A stretch of DNA of 64,000 nucleotides from Phenylobacterium sp. J367 (GCF_024699985.1 NZ_JAJONA010000002.1:62001-126000), one strand, 5' to 3'. Positions 27,600-37,936 are shown, numbered from the stretch's first letter. The notes: generated from the sequence alone by a model not told the origin. A program made the numbers and translations.

Positions 27600-28583
27600 A
27601 TGCTTGAGTTGATGACTGAGCCCTGGCTGGGAAAGCCGATCTGGATGTGGGCGTCCTTCGCCGGCATCGTCGTCGTGCTGCTCGCGCTCGACCTCGGCGT
27701 TCTCCATCGGAAACACAAGGAAATCGGCGTGCGCGAAAGCCTCGCGCTTTCAGCGGGCTACATCACCTTGGGTCTGGGCTTTGGCGCATGGGTTTGGTTC
27801 GAACTCGGCCGCCAGGCGGGGGTCGAATACCTGACGGGCTTCCTCGTGGAGAAGAGCTTGGCGCTCGACAACGTCTTCGTCATCGCCACTATTTTCGCGG
27901 CCTTCGCCATCCCTGCCGCGTACCAGCATCGCGTTCTGTTCTGGGGTGTGTTGGGCGTCATCGTTCTGCGCGGGATCATGATTGGCGCCGGGGCTGCGCT
28001 CGTTTCCCAATTCGAATGGCTCCTGCTGGTCTTCGCGGGCTTCCTCATCCTGATGGGAATCAAGATGTTCGGAGCTTCGACCGCGCCTAAGAATCCCCTC
28101 GACTCAAAGATGTACCGGTGGGTCGCGAGCCGGATGCGCTTGACCGACGGACTTCGCGAGCACCGGTTTTTTGTGCGCGAGCCTGGCCCCGGCGGAAAGA
28201 CTGTGCTGTGGGCGACACCGCTATTCATGGCGCTGGTCATGGTTGAACTGGCGGACGTCATCTTTGCCGTGGACTCGGTGCCGGCCATCTTCGCCATCAC
28301 CACAGATCCCTACCTCGTCTACACCTCCAACATCTTCGCCATCCTAGGTTTGCGCGCGCTGTACTTCGCCCTGGCCGCGGTCGTCGCGCGGTTTGCTTAC
28401 CTGAAGAAGGCGTTGGCCTTGCTGCTGGTCTTCATCGGCGCCAAGGTGTTCGTGGCGGAGGCCATGGGGTGGGAGAAATTCCCCGCCATTGTCTCTCTTA
28501 CGGTGACCGCCGCGTTGCTAGCTGGCGGCGTTGTGTACTCCCTGATCAAGACCAAAGCGGCCGCGCCTGCTGTGGCCCCGTAA
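27600..28583 (+). CDS. TerC-family membrane protein (Alx-like)
   Basis: 327 aa from ATG 27600. Nine or so hydrophobic helices. TerC signatures: LEKSLALDN-like EKSLALDNVFVIATIFAAF, FGVLGV-like FWGVLGVIVLRGIMI, and ELADVIFAVDSVPAIFAIT with the conserved acidic residues. VYTSNIFAILGLRALYF is also typical. Relatives (Alx) are induced by alkali or Mn and are linked to Mn export. No frameshift. Expressed behind the leader and mini-ORF. Confidence 0.9.
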   Translation: MLELMTEPWLGKPIWMWASFAGIVVVLLALDLGVLHRKHKEIGVRESLALSAGYITLGLGFGAWVWFELGRQAGVEYLTGFLVEKSLALDNVFVIATIFAAFAIPAAYQHRVLFWGVLGVIVLRGIMIGAGAALVSQFEWLLLVFAGFLILMGIKMFGASTAPKNPLDSKMYRWVASRMRLTDGLREHRFFVREPGPGGKTVLWATPLFMALVMVELADVIFAVDSVPAIFAITTDPYLVYTSNIFAILGLRALYFALAAVVARFAYLKKALALLLVFIGAKVFVAEAMGWEKFPAIVSLTVTAALLAGGVVYSLIKTKAAAPAVAP

Positions 28584-28641
28584 GGATGCTGGCGGGACCG
28601 GCGGTATCTGAGCACTAACGCGACCACACCGGAGCGAGGAT

Positions 28642-29641
28642 ATGGAAATTTGGATCCCGCTGATTGGCGGTCTCGCATTGCTGATCGCGGGGGGCCGAAT
28701 TGCTGGTCCGCGGCGCTGTCCGTCTTGCGGAAGGGATGGGCGTGTCTTCGCTGCTCATCGGGCTGACGATCGTGGGGTTCGGCACGTCCACCCCCGAACT
28801 CGTCACCAGCGTTGAGGCCGCTCTGCTGAACTCTCCGGGTATCGCCGTAGGCAATATCGTCGGCTCCAACATATTCAATGTCCTCATCATACTGGGCGCG
28901 TCGGCTCTGATCTGCCCCATAGCGGTGTCATCGACGGCTCTGCGCCGGGATGGCTCGTGGGTGATCGGCACAGCATTGCTGTTGGCGCTCGTAGGTGTGA
29001 TCTGGACTTTAGATCGCTTTGTGGCGGCCGGCCTGCTCGTGCTGTTGACCGTTTATCTGGTCCGCGCGTGGCGACAGGAGCGTCGCGTCGCTCCTGGTGG
29101 AAGCGAGCACACGGCGATCTTTGAGAAGGCCGAGGCGCTTGAACAACTTGATCCTGGCTTGCGGCCAGCGGCGACAGCCAAGCCCAAGGCATTGGGCTGG
29201 GTGTTGCCGTTGGGCCTGTGCCTCGGCGGATTAGCCCTGCTTGTGTTCGGCGCAAGCAATTTCGTGACAGCGTCTGTCGAACTGGCCCGTCTGCTCGGGG
29301 TGAGCGAGACAGTAATAGGGCTGACCATCGTGGCGGCCGGCACCTCGATGCCCGAACTCGCCACATCGACGATCGCGGCCCTGCGTAAGCAGGCGGATGT
29401 CGCAATCGGCAACGTGCTCGGCTCGAACATTTACAACGTCCTGGGCATTGGCGGGGTCACGGCCCTCATCGCGCCGACCGCCGTCCCGGCGCAGATCGCC
29501 GGTTTCGATAGCTGGGTGATGGTCGGCGTCTCCATCCTCCTCCTCCTGCTGCTTTGGACCGGACGGCGGCTCAGCCGTCTCGAAGGCGCGTGCCTAATCG
29601 CCGGCTACGTGGTCTATGTGTGGTGGATCTGGCCAAAATGA
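28642..29641 (+). CDS. CaCA-family Ca2+/Na+ exchanger (YrbG-like), one frameshift
   Basis: Start ATG 28642 (MEIWIPLIGGLALLIAGG), about 332 aa. Two inverted alpha repeats: GFGTSTPELVTS with GNIVGSNIFNVLIILG, and AAGTSMPELATS with GNVLGSNIYNVLGIGG. A run of six G at about 28690-28695 is one base too long; removing one gives LIAGAELLVRGAV. 58 nt after terC, so probably cotranscribed. Likely extrudes Ca2+ or other divalent cations. Confidence 0.88.
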
Positions 29642-29670
29642 TCCACCGCGACCATGGGCGCCCCCACCCA

Positions 29671-30209
29671 ATGACTGAGGGGGTCGTGACGCGTACCCTC
29701 ACATCAAGGGAACAGGCCCGACGGCTCCTCGCGTTCTTGAGTACGCAACTGTTCTCGGTAGCGGTTTAGCGCTCTTTCTGCTGCTCAACGAGGGCGACCT
29801 TTCTAGTCTCGTCGTCGGTGTGCCGGCCGCGCTGACTGGGTTAGCCCTGTCTCGCCGCCTTCCCGCGGCGGCGAGAAGCCACGTGTCCCCCCGGGGACTC
29901 CTCGAGTTCATCGTCTATTTCCTGTGGCAGGCGGCCGTCGGGGGGTGGGACGTGGCGCGGCGCGCCTTGGGACCGCGCAGTCTGGTCCAACCCGGCTTCG
30001 TGCCTTATTGTATGAGCCTGCCGGAGGGTCTTCCGCGGGCGGTCTTCCTCGACACCTTGACGCTCTTGCCCGGAACCCTCAGCGCCGATGTTAAGGGTGC
30101 AGAGATGCGCATGCACGTCATCGACGTCGATGCCCATTCCCATGAGCAGATCAAGGAACTGGAGGATCGGGTCGCGCGACTGTTCGGCGTCAAGGGTGAT
30201 CACCCATGA
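29671..30209 (+). CDS. mrpE: Mrp antiporter subunit E, frameshift near start
   Basis: ATG 29671 with one G missing in the following GGGGG run; then about 179 aa. Landmarks: LLNEGDLSSLVVGVPAAL, FIVYFLWQAAVGGWDVARRA, SLPEGLPRAVFLDTLTLLPG, VIDVDAHSHEQIKELEDRVA. These are the MNHE/PhaE signature, a membrane start followed by a cytoplasmic ferredoxin-like end. Stop overlaps mrpF by 4 nt. Confidence 0.85.
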
Positions 30210-30489
30210 TGGCGACGGTGGCGACGGTCTTCGCGGCCCTCCTGATACTCGTCACCGCCGTCGCGTTGGTTCGCGTCGCCCGCGGGCCCGCGACAGCGAT
30301 CGGATGCTGGGGCTGCAGCTGTTGGGAACGAGCCTCACAGCGCTTGCCCTCCTGCTTGGCGTCGCGCTTGATCGGCCGCGTCTGTGGGACATCGCGTTGG
30401 TTTTCGCGGTGCTCGCCTCGCCCACCGCAGCCGTCTTTATCGCAAGCATGCGCCAGCGGACGAGAGACGCCGAAAGTGATCGCGCATGA
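30206..30489 (+). CDS. mrpF: Mrp antiporter subunit F, one frameshift
   Basis: 94 aa, three helices. The frame slips in CGGGCCCGCG at about 30288-30292; one added C gives RGPRDSDRMLGLQLLGTSL, the MnhF signature. Ends DAESDRA with ATGA overlap to mrpG. Confidence 0.85.
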
Positions 30490-30782
30490 ACTGGACCGAA
30501 ATCCTGGCGACTGCGCTGTTCGCCGCGGGGTGCTTCTTCTTCGTGGGCGGGGCTGCGGGGCTGCTGCGCTTCCCGGATGTGTACACGCGGCTTCACGCCT
30601 TCACCAAGGCCGACAACCTCGGCCTGGGTCTAATCGCGCTGGGAGCCGCCACCCTCGCCGACAATGCGTGGGTCGGGCTCAAGGTTCTATTGATTTGGTT
30701 GGTCGTGATGCTCACGAGCGCGACCTGCGGCTACCTCCTCGCAGACCAGGCGCACACCTCCGACCTGGAAAAGCCGAAGTGA
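30486..30782 (+). CDS. mrpG: Mrp antiporter subunit G
   Basis: 98 aa, three helices. LLRFPDVYTRLHAFTKADNLG is the MnhG/PhaG motif. Intact. GTGA overlap with the next gene. Confidence 0.9.
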   Translation: MNWTEILATALFAAGCFFFVGGAAGLLRFPDVYTRLHAFTKADNLGLGLIALGAATLADNAWVGLKVLLIWLVVMLTSATCGYLLADQAHTSDLEKPK

Positions 30783-31711
30783 CGCCCCTTGTGCTCCTCG
30801 ACCTCGTTCTCGGCGCTGTTGTTCTGGGATTGGTGGCCGCCATGCTGTGGAGCGGCAGCCGTGCGCGAATGACCATGCTTTTCATCGGCTTCGGTGGCGT
30901 GGTGGCCTTGGTCTGGATGCGATTGGGAGCGCCTGACGTGGCGCTGGCGGAAGCCGCGGTCGGTGCTGCGCTCACCGGAGCCTTGATCCTGCGGGCCCAG
31001 GGGAGCGTGCCGTCGCCTCTGCCTGAACGAAGCCTACCCTGGATCATTCGGGGCCTGGTGGCGGGGCTTTCAGTCGCGGTCTTCAGCGCGCTCGCCTGGG
31101 CGCTGATCTCGCTGGACTGGCAGGTACGGCCTGGGCTGGAGGGCGCCGTCGAGGCTCGCCTGCCTGAAAGCGGCGTCACCAACCCGGTGACCGCCGTGCT
31201 GCTGAACTTCCGAGGCTACGACACCTTGCTGGAGGTGGCTGTTCTCCTGATCGCGACAGCGGCGGTGTGGTGCCTGGGCCGCAGCCCCGAAACACCCCGG
31301 CTTCCGCCTGGGGACCCGTTGTATCTGGCGCTGCTGCGCCCGCTTATTCCCCTGCTCTGCATCGTGGCGGGCTATCTCCTGTGGCTGGGGGCCTTTGCAC
31401 CCGGCGGCGCCTTCCAGGCGGGCGCGGTCCTGTCGGGCGCGCTCCTGCTGTTGCTCGTCGCCGGTCTGCCGCGGGCGCCCGGCCAGATGGACACGCTCCG
31501 TCTGCGCGTCACGATCGCAGCAGGGCTGCTGGTTTTCGTGGTCGTGGCCGCCGCGACTGCAATGTCTCAGTCCACGCTGCTGCAGTACCCGCCTGGCTTA
31601 GCTAAACACCTGATCCTGGTGATCGAAGCGGCGCTCACCTTATCCGTGGCGTTCACCTTCCTGGTTCTGTTCCAGGGCGGCCGGCCCGCACCTCCGGACG
31701 GGCGCGCATGA
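30779..31711 (+). CDS. mrpB: Mrp subunit fusing MrpA C-terminal (DUF4040) and MrpB domains
   Basis: 310 aa from GTG 30779. Residues 1-80 are DUF4040-like (GFGGVVALVWMRLGAPDVAL then AEAAVGAALTGALIL). Residues 120-300 are MnhB: NPVTAVLLNFRGYDTLLEVA, then LLWLGAFAPGGAFQAGAVLSG. In classical Mrp the DUF4040 part is the tail of MrpA; here it is joined to B and the large MrpA is split off. This is the group-2/Mbh-like layout. Confidence 0.85.
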   Translation: MTPLVLLDLVLGAVVLGLVAAMLWSGSRARMTMLFIGFGGVVALVWMRLGAPDVALAEAAVGAALTGALILRAQGSVPSPLPERSLPWIIRGLVAGLSVAVFSALAWALISLDWQVRPGLEGAVEARLPESGVTNPVTAVLLNFRGYDTLLEVAVLLIATAAVWCLGRSPETPRLPPGDPLYLALLRPLIPLLCIVAGYLLWLGAFAPGGAFQAGAVLSGALLLLLVAGLPRAPGQMDTLRLRVTIAAGLLVFVVVAAATAMSQSTLLQYPPGLAKHLILVIEAALTLSVAFTFLVLFQGGRPAPPDGRA

Positions 31712-32002
31712 CGGTCTCGTTGGGGTATGCCCTCCTCGGCGCAGCCGTCCTGGCGCTGTCGATCTATCCGCTTGTCTTGGCGCGCGATCTCCTCCGGCGC
31801 ATCGTCGCGGCAAATGCGTTCGGCACGGGAATCTTCGTGATCCTGGTCGCGCTCGGCTATCGCGGCGAAGGCGCTCCGCCCGATCCCACCCCCTCACGGC
31901 TTGGTGCTGACCGGCATCGTCGTCGCGGTGAGCGCCACCGGGCTTGCATTGGCCCTGGCGGCACGGATGCATGCCGCCGGTGCAAGGCCTGAGGATGTCT
32001 GA
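31708..32002 (+). CDS. mrpC: Mrp antiporter subunit C, one frameshift
   Basis: NuoK-like, three helices, 97 aa. IVAANAFGTGIFVILVALGY, then after removing one C from the run at about 31890-31894, HGLVLTGIVVAVSATGLALA. Stop TGA 32002 overlaps the next ATG (31995). Confidence 0.85.
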
Positions 32003-33491
32003 CGCCGCCGGCGCTCTGCTCGCTGGCGTGGACTGGGCCGCCGTCGCCATCCTGACGCCGCTTGTCGGCGGGGCCGCGGCGTTTGTCTTGCCGAACCGCG
32101 CCCGAGCCATTGGGGTGGCGGCGAGCGGCGCAACGGCGGCGGCCGCGGTCGCGCTGGTCTGGCTCATCGCGACAGGCGGGCCTTACGATCTCGCCGTCGG
32201 TGGGTGGAGCGCGCCACTCGGGATACGGCTTGCCGCCGATGGCTTGTCCGCCGCCTTGCTCGGCATGACGAACCTAGTCGGCGCGAGCGTCGCCGTCCAC
32301 GTGGCCTTGACCGGCAGAGCGACAAAGAACGACCCCGAGGCAGGGGTCGCGGCTTGGGGCTTCTGGCCCCTTTGGCTGCTGCTGCTGGCGGGCTTGAACG
32401 CGCTCTACCTCTCGGCGGACATCTTCAACCTCTATGTGACCCTGGAAATGGTCGGCCTCTCGGCGGTTGGCCTGGCGGCGCTCTCGGGGAAGGCTGACGC
32501 CTTCAAGGCCGCGATGCGGTACCTGCTCGTGGGGATCATTGCTTCGCTTGTCTACCTTCTGGGCGTCACACTGCTGTACGCTCAGTATGGCGTCCTCGAC
32601 CTCGCAACCTTGCGTCAGGTTATGATTCCGGCGCCGGCCACCCAGCTCGCCATGGTCGCCATGCTCGCGGCGCTGGCGATGAAGTCGGCGCTCTTTCCGC
32701 TTCACGGCTGGCTGCCACCGGCCCACGGCAACGCCACCGCGCCGGTCAGCGCCTTGCTGTCGGCGCTTGTTGTTAAGGCGAGCCTTTATATTGCTGTGCG
32801 GCTTTGGCTCGACCTCTTCGAGCCGACTGGGGTCGGCGCCGGAGCCGTCGCCACGGTTCTTGGAATCCTTGGCGCCTGCGCTGTCCTTTGGGGCGGATTG
32901 CAAGCCCTCATCGCCAAGCGACTCAAACTGGTGGTCGCGTACTCCACAGTGGCGCAGGTCGGCTACCTGTTCATGTGCTTTCCCTTGTGGGCGGGTGGCC
33001 GAGAGGCGCTTACAGCCTTCGTCTATCTGGCGGTGGCTCACGCGTTCGCGAAATCGGCGCTCTTCCTGGCTTGTGAGCAAGTCCAGCGCGCGCTCGGCGA
33101 CGACCAGATGTCCAGCCTCTCCAGGCCCGAGCTGCCGGGCGCCGTGAAGATCACCTTCGCGCTCGCAGCGGTCAGTCTGGTCGGCCTGCCGCCGAGCGGG
33201 GGCTTCATCGGCAAATGGCTGTTGCTGGACTCCACCCTCTTGCACGGTCCTACCGTGTGGACCGTCGCCGTGCTCTGCGGAACTCTTCTCTCCGCTGCGG
33301 CCATGGCCCGTGTCCTGGCTCGTTTCTTCGCGCCCGAGGAGCAAGCTGTCGCCCAGGACTTGGTGGTGGGCGACGCAGCCTCATGGCGATTCAGCCTGAC
33401 GCCGCTCCTGCTTGCCGCGGCGGCCGTCGGCATCGGGCTGCTGGGCGCCTGGCCTGCGGAACTGGTCAATGTCGGGGAGACCGTGCAGTGA
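31995..33491 (+). CDS. mrpD: Mrp antiporter subunit D (NuoM/N-like)
   Basis: 498 aa, about 14 helices. Proton-antiporter signature with the conserved Lys and His: MKSALFPLHGWLPPAHGNAT, then LVVAYSTVAQVGYLFMCFPL. The conserved Glu is in YVTLEMVGLSAVGLAALSG. Intact. GTGA overlap with the next gene. Confidence 0.9.
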   Translation: MSDAAGALLAGVDWAAVAILTPLVGGAAAFVLPNRARAIGVAASGATAAAAVALVWLIATGGPYDLAVGGWSAPLGIRLAADGLSAALLGMTNLVGASVAVHVALTGRATKNDPEAGVAAWGFWPLWLLLLAGLNALYLSADIFNLYVTLEMVGLSAVGLAALSGKADAFKAAMRYLLVGIIASLVYLLGVTLLYAQYGVLDLATLRQVMIPAPATQLAMVAMLAALAMKSALFPLHGWLPPAHGNATAPVSALLSALVVKASLYIAVRLWLDLFEPTGVGAGAVATVLGILGACAVLWGGLQALIAKRLKLVVAYSTVAQVGYLFMCFPLWAGGREALTAFVYLAVAHAFAKSALFLACEQVQRALGDDQMSSLSRPELPGAVKITFALAAVSLVGLPPSGGFIGKWLLLDSTLLHGPTVWTVAVLCGTLLSAAAMARVLARFFAPEEQAVAQDLVVGDAASWRFSLTPLLLAAAAVGIGLLGAWPAELVNVGETVQ

Positions 33492-34999
33492 GCGGCGCCT
33501 GGCTGCCAATTGTCGTGCTCAGCATCTCGCTGATCGCAGCGCCGCTGATCTTCGCGACCGCCGAGCGGCGCGTCGCGCTTAGGACGACGATCAATCTCTG
33601 CGCGGCTGTGCTGAAGCTGGGGCTCGTCGCCTATCTGACTTGGCAGGTCGCCTTCGAGGGCGCCCGTTACGCGTGGCGCTGGCCGATGGCGGCCGGATCT
33701 GACCTCGTCCTCCAGGTCGATCCCCTGGCCTTGCTCTTCCTGTCGCTCTCCGCTGGCCTTTGGCTGCTCACGACCATCTACGCCATCGGCTACCTTGAGG
33801 ATGCCCCGCATCGCAGCCGGTTCTTCGGGTTCTTCAGCCTCTGCGTGGCGGCGACGACGGGTATCGCCCTTGCCGGCAATCTGTACACCTTCCTGATCTT
33901 CTACGAATTGCTGACGCTGGCGACCTACCCCCTCGTCGTCCATCGCCAGACGCCCGAGGCGTTGCGTGGCGGGCGAATCTATCTCGCCTACACTTTAACG
34001 GGGGGCATGCTGCTGCTTGTCGGGACAGTGTGGTTAGGATCGGCCGCAGGCTCTCTCGACTTCGTCACCGCTGGAAACCCAGCGCTGGCCTCGGTCGATC
34101 CCATCACGCTCACCGCCATCTTCGCGCTGCTGCTGGCGGGCTTGGGCGTCAAGGCGGCGCTCTTTCCCGCGCACGGGTGGCTGCCTCAGGCGATGGTGGC
34201 GCCGGCCCCGGTTAGCGCGCTCTTGCACGCCGTCGCCGTGGTCAAGGCTGGAGCCTTCGGCATTATCCGCGTCGTCGAGGAGGTGTTCGGCATCGCCCTC
34301 ACGGTCAAGCTCGGACTGGCCCTGCCGCTGGCCGGGCTCGCGGCCTTCACCATCATCTACGGCTCACTACAGGCCCTTCGCCAAGACGATCTGAAACGTC
34401 GGCTGGCCTATTCGACCGTGAGCCAGGTGTCCTACATCGTGCTGGGGGCCGCGCTCTTCAGCCCCTTGGCCCTGATCGGCGCACTGATGCATCTCGTCCA
34501 TCAAGGCCTGATGAAGATCACGCTCTTCATGTGCGCGGGCAACATCGCTGAGGCGGTCCACCTGTATAAGGTCAGCGATCTCGACGGGATCGGTCGCCGC
34601 CTCCCCTGGACGATGACCGCGTTCACGGTCGCGGCGCTGGGGATGATCGGGGTGCCGCCGCTCGCCGGCTTTGTCAGCAAGTGGTACCTGGCGGCCGGCG
34701 GGATCGACGACCAGAACGCCTGGGTGGTGCTCGTCCTGCTCGCCAGCAGCGGCCTCAACGCGCTCTATCTCCTGCCGATCCTTCACCGCGCATGGTTCAA
34801 GGCTCCGACCGCGGCGACGGCGGGAGCGGCGAGCGGACGCCTCGAGATCAAGTGGACCCTGCTGGCGCCGCCTTTGGTGACCGCCGCACTAGTCATCGGT
34901 GTAGGACTGTTCGCCAATGCGCCGTTCAGTCCGCTGAGCTGGGCGCGCCTGATCGCCACCGGTGAGATCCCGCGGCTTCCGGAAGGATTGATCCGGTGA
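33488..34999 (+). CDS. second antiporter-like subunit (NuoL/M, MrpA-N/D type)
   Basis: 503 aa from GTG 33488. FLIFYELLTLATYPLVVH (Glu), VKAALFPAHGWLPQAMVAPA and RRLAYSTVSQVSYIVLGAAL. Intact. Its length and lack of the C-terminal MrpA extension agree with DUF4040 being encoded separately upstream. Confidence 0.88.
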   Translation: MSGAWLPIVVLSISLIAAPLIFATAERRVALRTTINLCAAVLKLGLVAYLTWQVAFEGARYAWRWPMAAGSDLVLQVDPLALLFLSLSAGLWLLTTIYAIGYLEDAPHRSRFFGFFSLCVAATTGIALAGNLYTFLIFYELLTLATYPLVVHRQTPEALRGGRIYLAYTLTGGMLLLVGTVWLGSAAGSLDFVTAGNPALASVDPITLTAIFALLLAGLGVKAALFPAHGWLPQAMVAPAPVSALLHAVAVVKAGAFGIIRVVEEVFGIALTVKLGLALPLAGLAAFTIIYGSLQALRQDDLKRRLAYSTVSQVSYIVLGAALFSPLALIGALMHLVHQGLMKITLFMCAGNIAEAVHLYKVSDLDGIGRRLPWTMTAFTVAALGMIGVPPLAGFVSKWYLAAGGIDDQNAWVVLVLLASSGLNALYLLPILHRAWFKAPTAATAGAASGRLEIKWTLLAPPLVTAALVIGVGLFANAPFSPLSWARLIATGEIPRLPEGLIR

Positions 35000-36647
35000 C
35001 GCCCGAAGCTTGGCTTATCCTGGCGACGATACTGGCGCCGCTCGCGATGGCGGCCCTTGGCCTAGTCCAAGCGTTCAGGCGATGGCTGCCAATTCTTTGC
35101 CTCGTTGCGCCGGCGCCCGCTCTGGCGGTCGCCCTGACAAGTCCCGAGGTCACCTTACACCTGCCTTGGATCATGCTTGACGCGCGTCTGACGCTCGACG
35201 CCGTGGGCCGCACGTTCCTGACGCTTTTCGCGGTTCTGTACGCGATCTCGGCATGGCACAGCTTCTTCTACCTGCGGCGAAAAGAGCGGCGCGATAGCTA
35301 CGCAGCCGTTTTCCTGCTCGCCATGGCCGGGAATTTCGGCGTGGCTCTGGCCGGCGACGTGGTGACCTTCTACGCCTTCTTCGCGCTGATGAGCTTTTCC
35401 GCCTACGGGCTGGTGGCGCACGACCGGGAGCCCGCCTCAATGAGAGCGGCAGGGGTCTACATAGCCCTTGTCGTGTTCGGTGAGCTGGCGCTGTTCGGCG
35501 GCGCGGTGCTCTCGGCGGCTAAGACGGGCGTGGTTTTCGGTACGGGTTTCCAGCCGCCCCCCTGGGTCTCGCCCTCGTGGGCCTGGCCTTTGCGATCAAA
35601 GCCGGGCTGGTTCCGACGCACTTCTGGCTGCCGCTCGCCCATCCGGCCGCGCCTGCGCCGGCCAGCGCGGTCTTGAGCGGAGCCATGATCAAGGTCGGGC
35701 TGCTCGGCGCGCTGCGGTTCATGCCGCCGGAGGGGCTCGGCGCCGCCAGTGACCTCCTTGTGCTGCTTGGATGTGCAACGGCCATCTACGGTGTGGCAGT
35801 CGGGGTCCTGCAGACCAATCCAAAGACGGTGCTGGCCTACTCCAGCATCAGCCAGATGGGATTGATCGCCGTCGGTGTCGCTCTGGCCACCGACGCCAGC
35901 GCATCGGACGCGGCGGTGGCCGCGACGCTTGTCTTCGCTCTACACCACGGGTTCGCCAAGGCGGCGCTCTTTCTTGGCGCTGCAGGACGACCTAGAGCCT
36001 TCACGGGCTGGCGCCGAAAGCTCCGCATCGTGGCGCTGATACTCCCGGCGATCGCCCTTGCCGGCGCGCCGCTGACCAGCGGAGCGATAGCGAAAGGAGC
36101 CCTGAAAGCGCTCGACGTCGGACCGGGGTGGATCGACCTCTTCCTCTCCCTGAGCAGCTTAGGCACGACGCTGTTGATGGTCAGGTTCGTCTCATTGATG
36201 CTGAGGCAGGACGGCGCGGAGCCGTCTGGCACCCAGCTGCCGTGGGCGACTGCGGTCGCTGCATCTGCCAGTTTTGTCTGGCTTTGGCCGCCTGCCGCTG
36301 CTTGGCTGGGTCACAGCATCGGCGGCAAAGCCATGCTCGCAAGCCTCTGGCCGGTACTGATTGGGGCTGCCGTCGCACTTGTGATCGGGCGGCTGCTTCA
36401 TCCGCGCGGCAAGCCTTGGATCCCGCCGGGTGACGTGCTGGTGCTCCTGGAACGGTTGAAGCCCTCGTGGGCGGGTCCCGCAACGCGACGGGCATCGCCC
36501 ACCGCGGTTTGGACGCGCCGGAGCGAACAGAGCGTCGAAATCGCCGATCGCGTCGAACGCGCCACTCAGACCTGGAGCTTCGGCGCTCTTCTGCTCGCGC
36601 TCCTGGGCGCCACGCTATTCGGAGCGGCTGTCGTCGCCCAATGGTGA
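34996..36647 (+). CDS. third antiporter-like subunit (NuoM/MrpD type), one frameshift
   Basis: About 550 aa from GTG 34996. One base is missing in the six-C run at about 35557-35562; the joined sequence reads LGLALVGLAFAIKAGLVPTH then FWLPLAHPAAPAPASAVLSG. TVLAYSSISQMGLIAVGVAL follows. The Glu helix is replaced by TFYAFFALMSFSAYGLVAHD, which lacks the canonical acidic residue, so this subunit may be less active in proton transfer. The long C-terminal amphipathic helix (about 480-550) resembles a NuoL-type lateral helix. Confidence 0.82.
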
Positions 36648-36714
36648 CCCCTCGACACATCGCATCGGCGCCGGTCGGCTTTCGACCGTCCCTCGCCAAA
36701 GGCTCGTCATAGGA

Positions 36715-37496
36715 ATGCTGGCCGACATCCTGACCTCACAAACTTTCTGGATTTTCTGCGGGGTCGGCTTCTTCGCCCAATTGATTGATGGCGCCTTGGG
36801 GATGGCCTACGGTGTGGTCTGCATCGCGGTCCTGTCGGCGCTGGGTGTTCCCCCGCCGCGGCCTCGGCTGTCGTCCACGCCGCGGAGGTTTTCACGACGG
36901 CGACCGCTGCGACTAGCCACGCGGCGCACAAGAACATCGACCGTCGTCTGTTCCTTCGCCTCGCGCCGGCGGGAGTCGCCGGAGGCGTGCTCGGGGCCTA
37001 CGTGCTGACGGCGGCGCCCAAGCATCTAATCGGCCCCCTCCTGGCAGCCTACCTTACAGTCATTGGCGTATACCTTCTGGTCCGCGCCTTCCGGAAAATT
37101 CAGCTGCACAATCCTAACGCCAAGTGGGCCATTCCGCTCGGCGCGGCCGGTGGGTTTCTGGATTCATGGGGCGGCGGCTGGGGGCCCATCGTGGCGTCAA
37201 CGCTCATGAGCGGAGGTCACGCGCCGCGCCGCGTCGTCGGAACGGTGAGCGCCGCGGAGTTCTTCCTAGCCAGCGCGATTTCAGCGACGTTCCTGGTGGC
37301 GCTGCTGCGGGGTGTCCTGCCGCTCGACCTCAAGACCTATCTTGTGGAGGTGGCCGGCCTTGTTGTCGGGGGGATCGCCGCCGCGCCTTTGGCCGGATTG
37401 GTGGCGCGGGTGGCGCCGCCGCGCCACATGACCATCGCAGTCGGGCTGCTCGTCCTGTGCCTCGCAGCGTGGCAAGTCTACCGCGTATTCGCCTAG
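36715..37496 (+). CDS. TauE/SafE-family permease, one frameshift
   Basis: About 260 aa, eight helices. FFAQLIDGALGMAYGVVCIA, then after one C added in the CCCCC run at about 36850-36854, AVVHAAEVFTTATAATSHA. Also GGFLDSWGGGWGPIVASTLM. Family members export sulfite, sulfoacetate or related anions. The 67-nt gap from the Mrp genes leaves cotranscription possible. Confidence 0.85.
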
Positions 37497-37545
37497 CGGC
37501 GCGGTTTGTCTTGGGGCGTCAGCACCCGAACGGCACGTCGCGCTG
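37497..37545 (-). other. remnant of a lipid-kinase 3' end
   Basis: Read on the minus strand this codes VRVLTPQDKPRR then stop, almost the same as the end of the lipid kinase at 38167 (VRVLTPQDTPRP). It abuts the TauE stop. Only this tail remains. Confidence 0.6.
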
Positions 37546-37612
37546 AACACGTTAAGTGCCTGGTGTTCGGGTTGTTCCCAGCGCCTTGCAAACAGCTTCG
37601 ACTGCGCTGTGA

Positions 37613-37936
37613 TCAGGGCGCGTCATCTGAAGCGACGATACCGCCCTCGCCTTCAAGGCGGACGATCTGCCGGACATCCTGGCGCGTGAACTTTAGCCTG
37701 ACCCCGGCACCCAGGCCATCCCGCTCGTCGATCAGCAAAACGCCGTAGTAGTCGAGGCCACGCAGGAGGGCCGCCACGTCCTGCTCGGACTGGACACAGG
37801 CGCTGCCAGCCTCTTCGATCTCATCGAGGGTCTTAGAGAGCAAGCCTGCGGCTCCAGCGAAATCAGCCCGACTGACGCCAGCGAGGGCTCGTGCGGCAGC
37901 GACAAGGCGCCCGGGGATCCGTGTCGTGTTGCTCAT
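37613..37936 (-). CDS. XRE-like small regulator
   Basis: 107 aa from ATG 37936. VAAARALAGVSRADFAGAAG followed by SKTLDEIEEAGSACVQSEQD follows the XRE pattern (ALLGWSQ...L...LE..) used by alphaproteobacterial single-domain regulators. The C-terminal half (YYGVLLIDERDGLGAGVRLK) is beta-rich, as in the same group. Target unknown. Confidence 0.6.
   Translation of the reverse strand: MSNTTRIPGRLVAAARALAGVSRADFAGAAGLLSKTLDEIEEAGSACVQSEQDVAALLRGLDYYGVLLIDERDGLGAGVRLKFTRQDVRQIVRLEGEGGIVASDDAP

Noticed and set aside
27240..27600. yybP-ykoY manganese riboswitch before terC
   Set aside because: TerC genes often have it, but the conserved element here lacks its sequence and two-helix layout and is shared with non-TerC genes.
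30206..31711. Single 501-codon protein spanning mrpF to mrpB
   Set aside because: Arises only from the frameshift in mrpF; mrpG and the DUF4040-MrpB gene are complete in their own frames.
32274..33344. 356-codon minus-strand frame inside mrpD
   Set aside because: Antisense shadow in GC-rich sequence; mrpD has clear motifs and overlapping neighbours.
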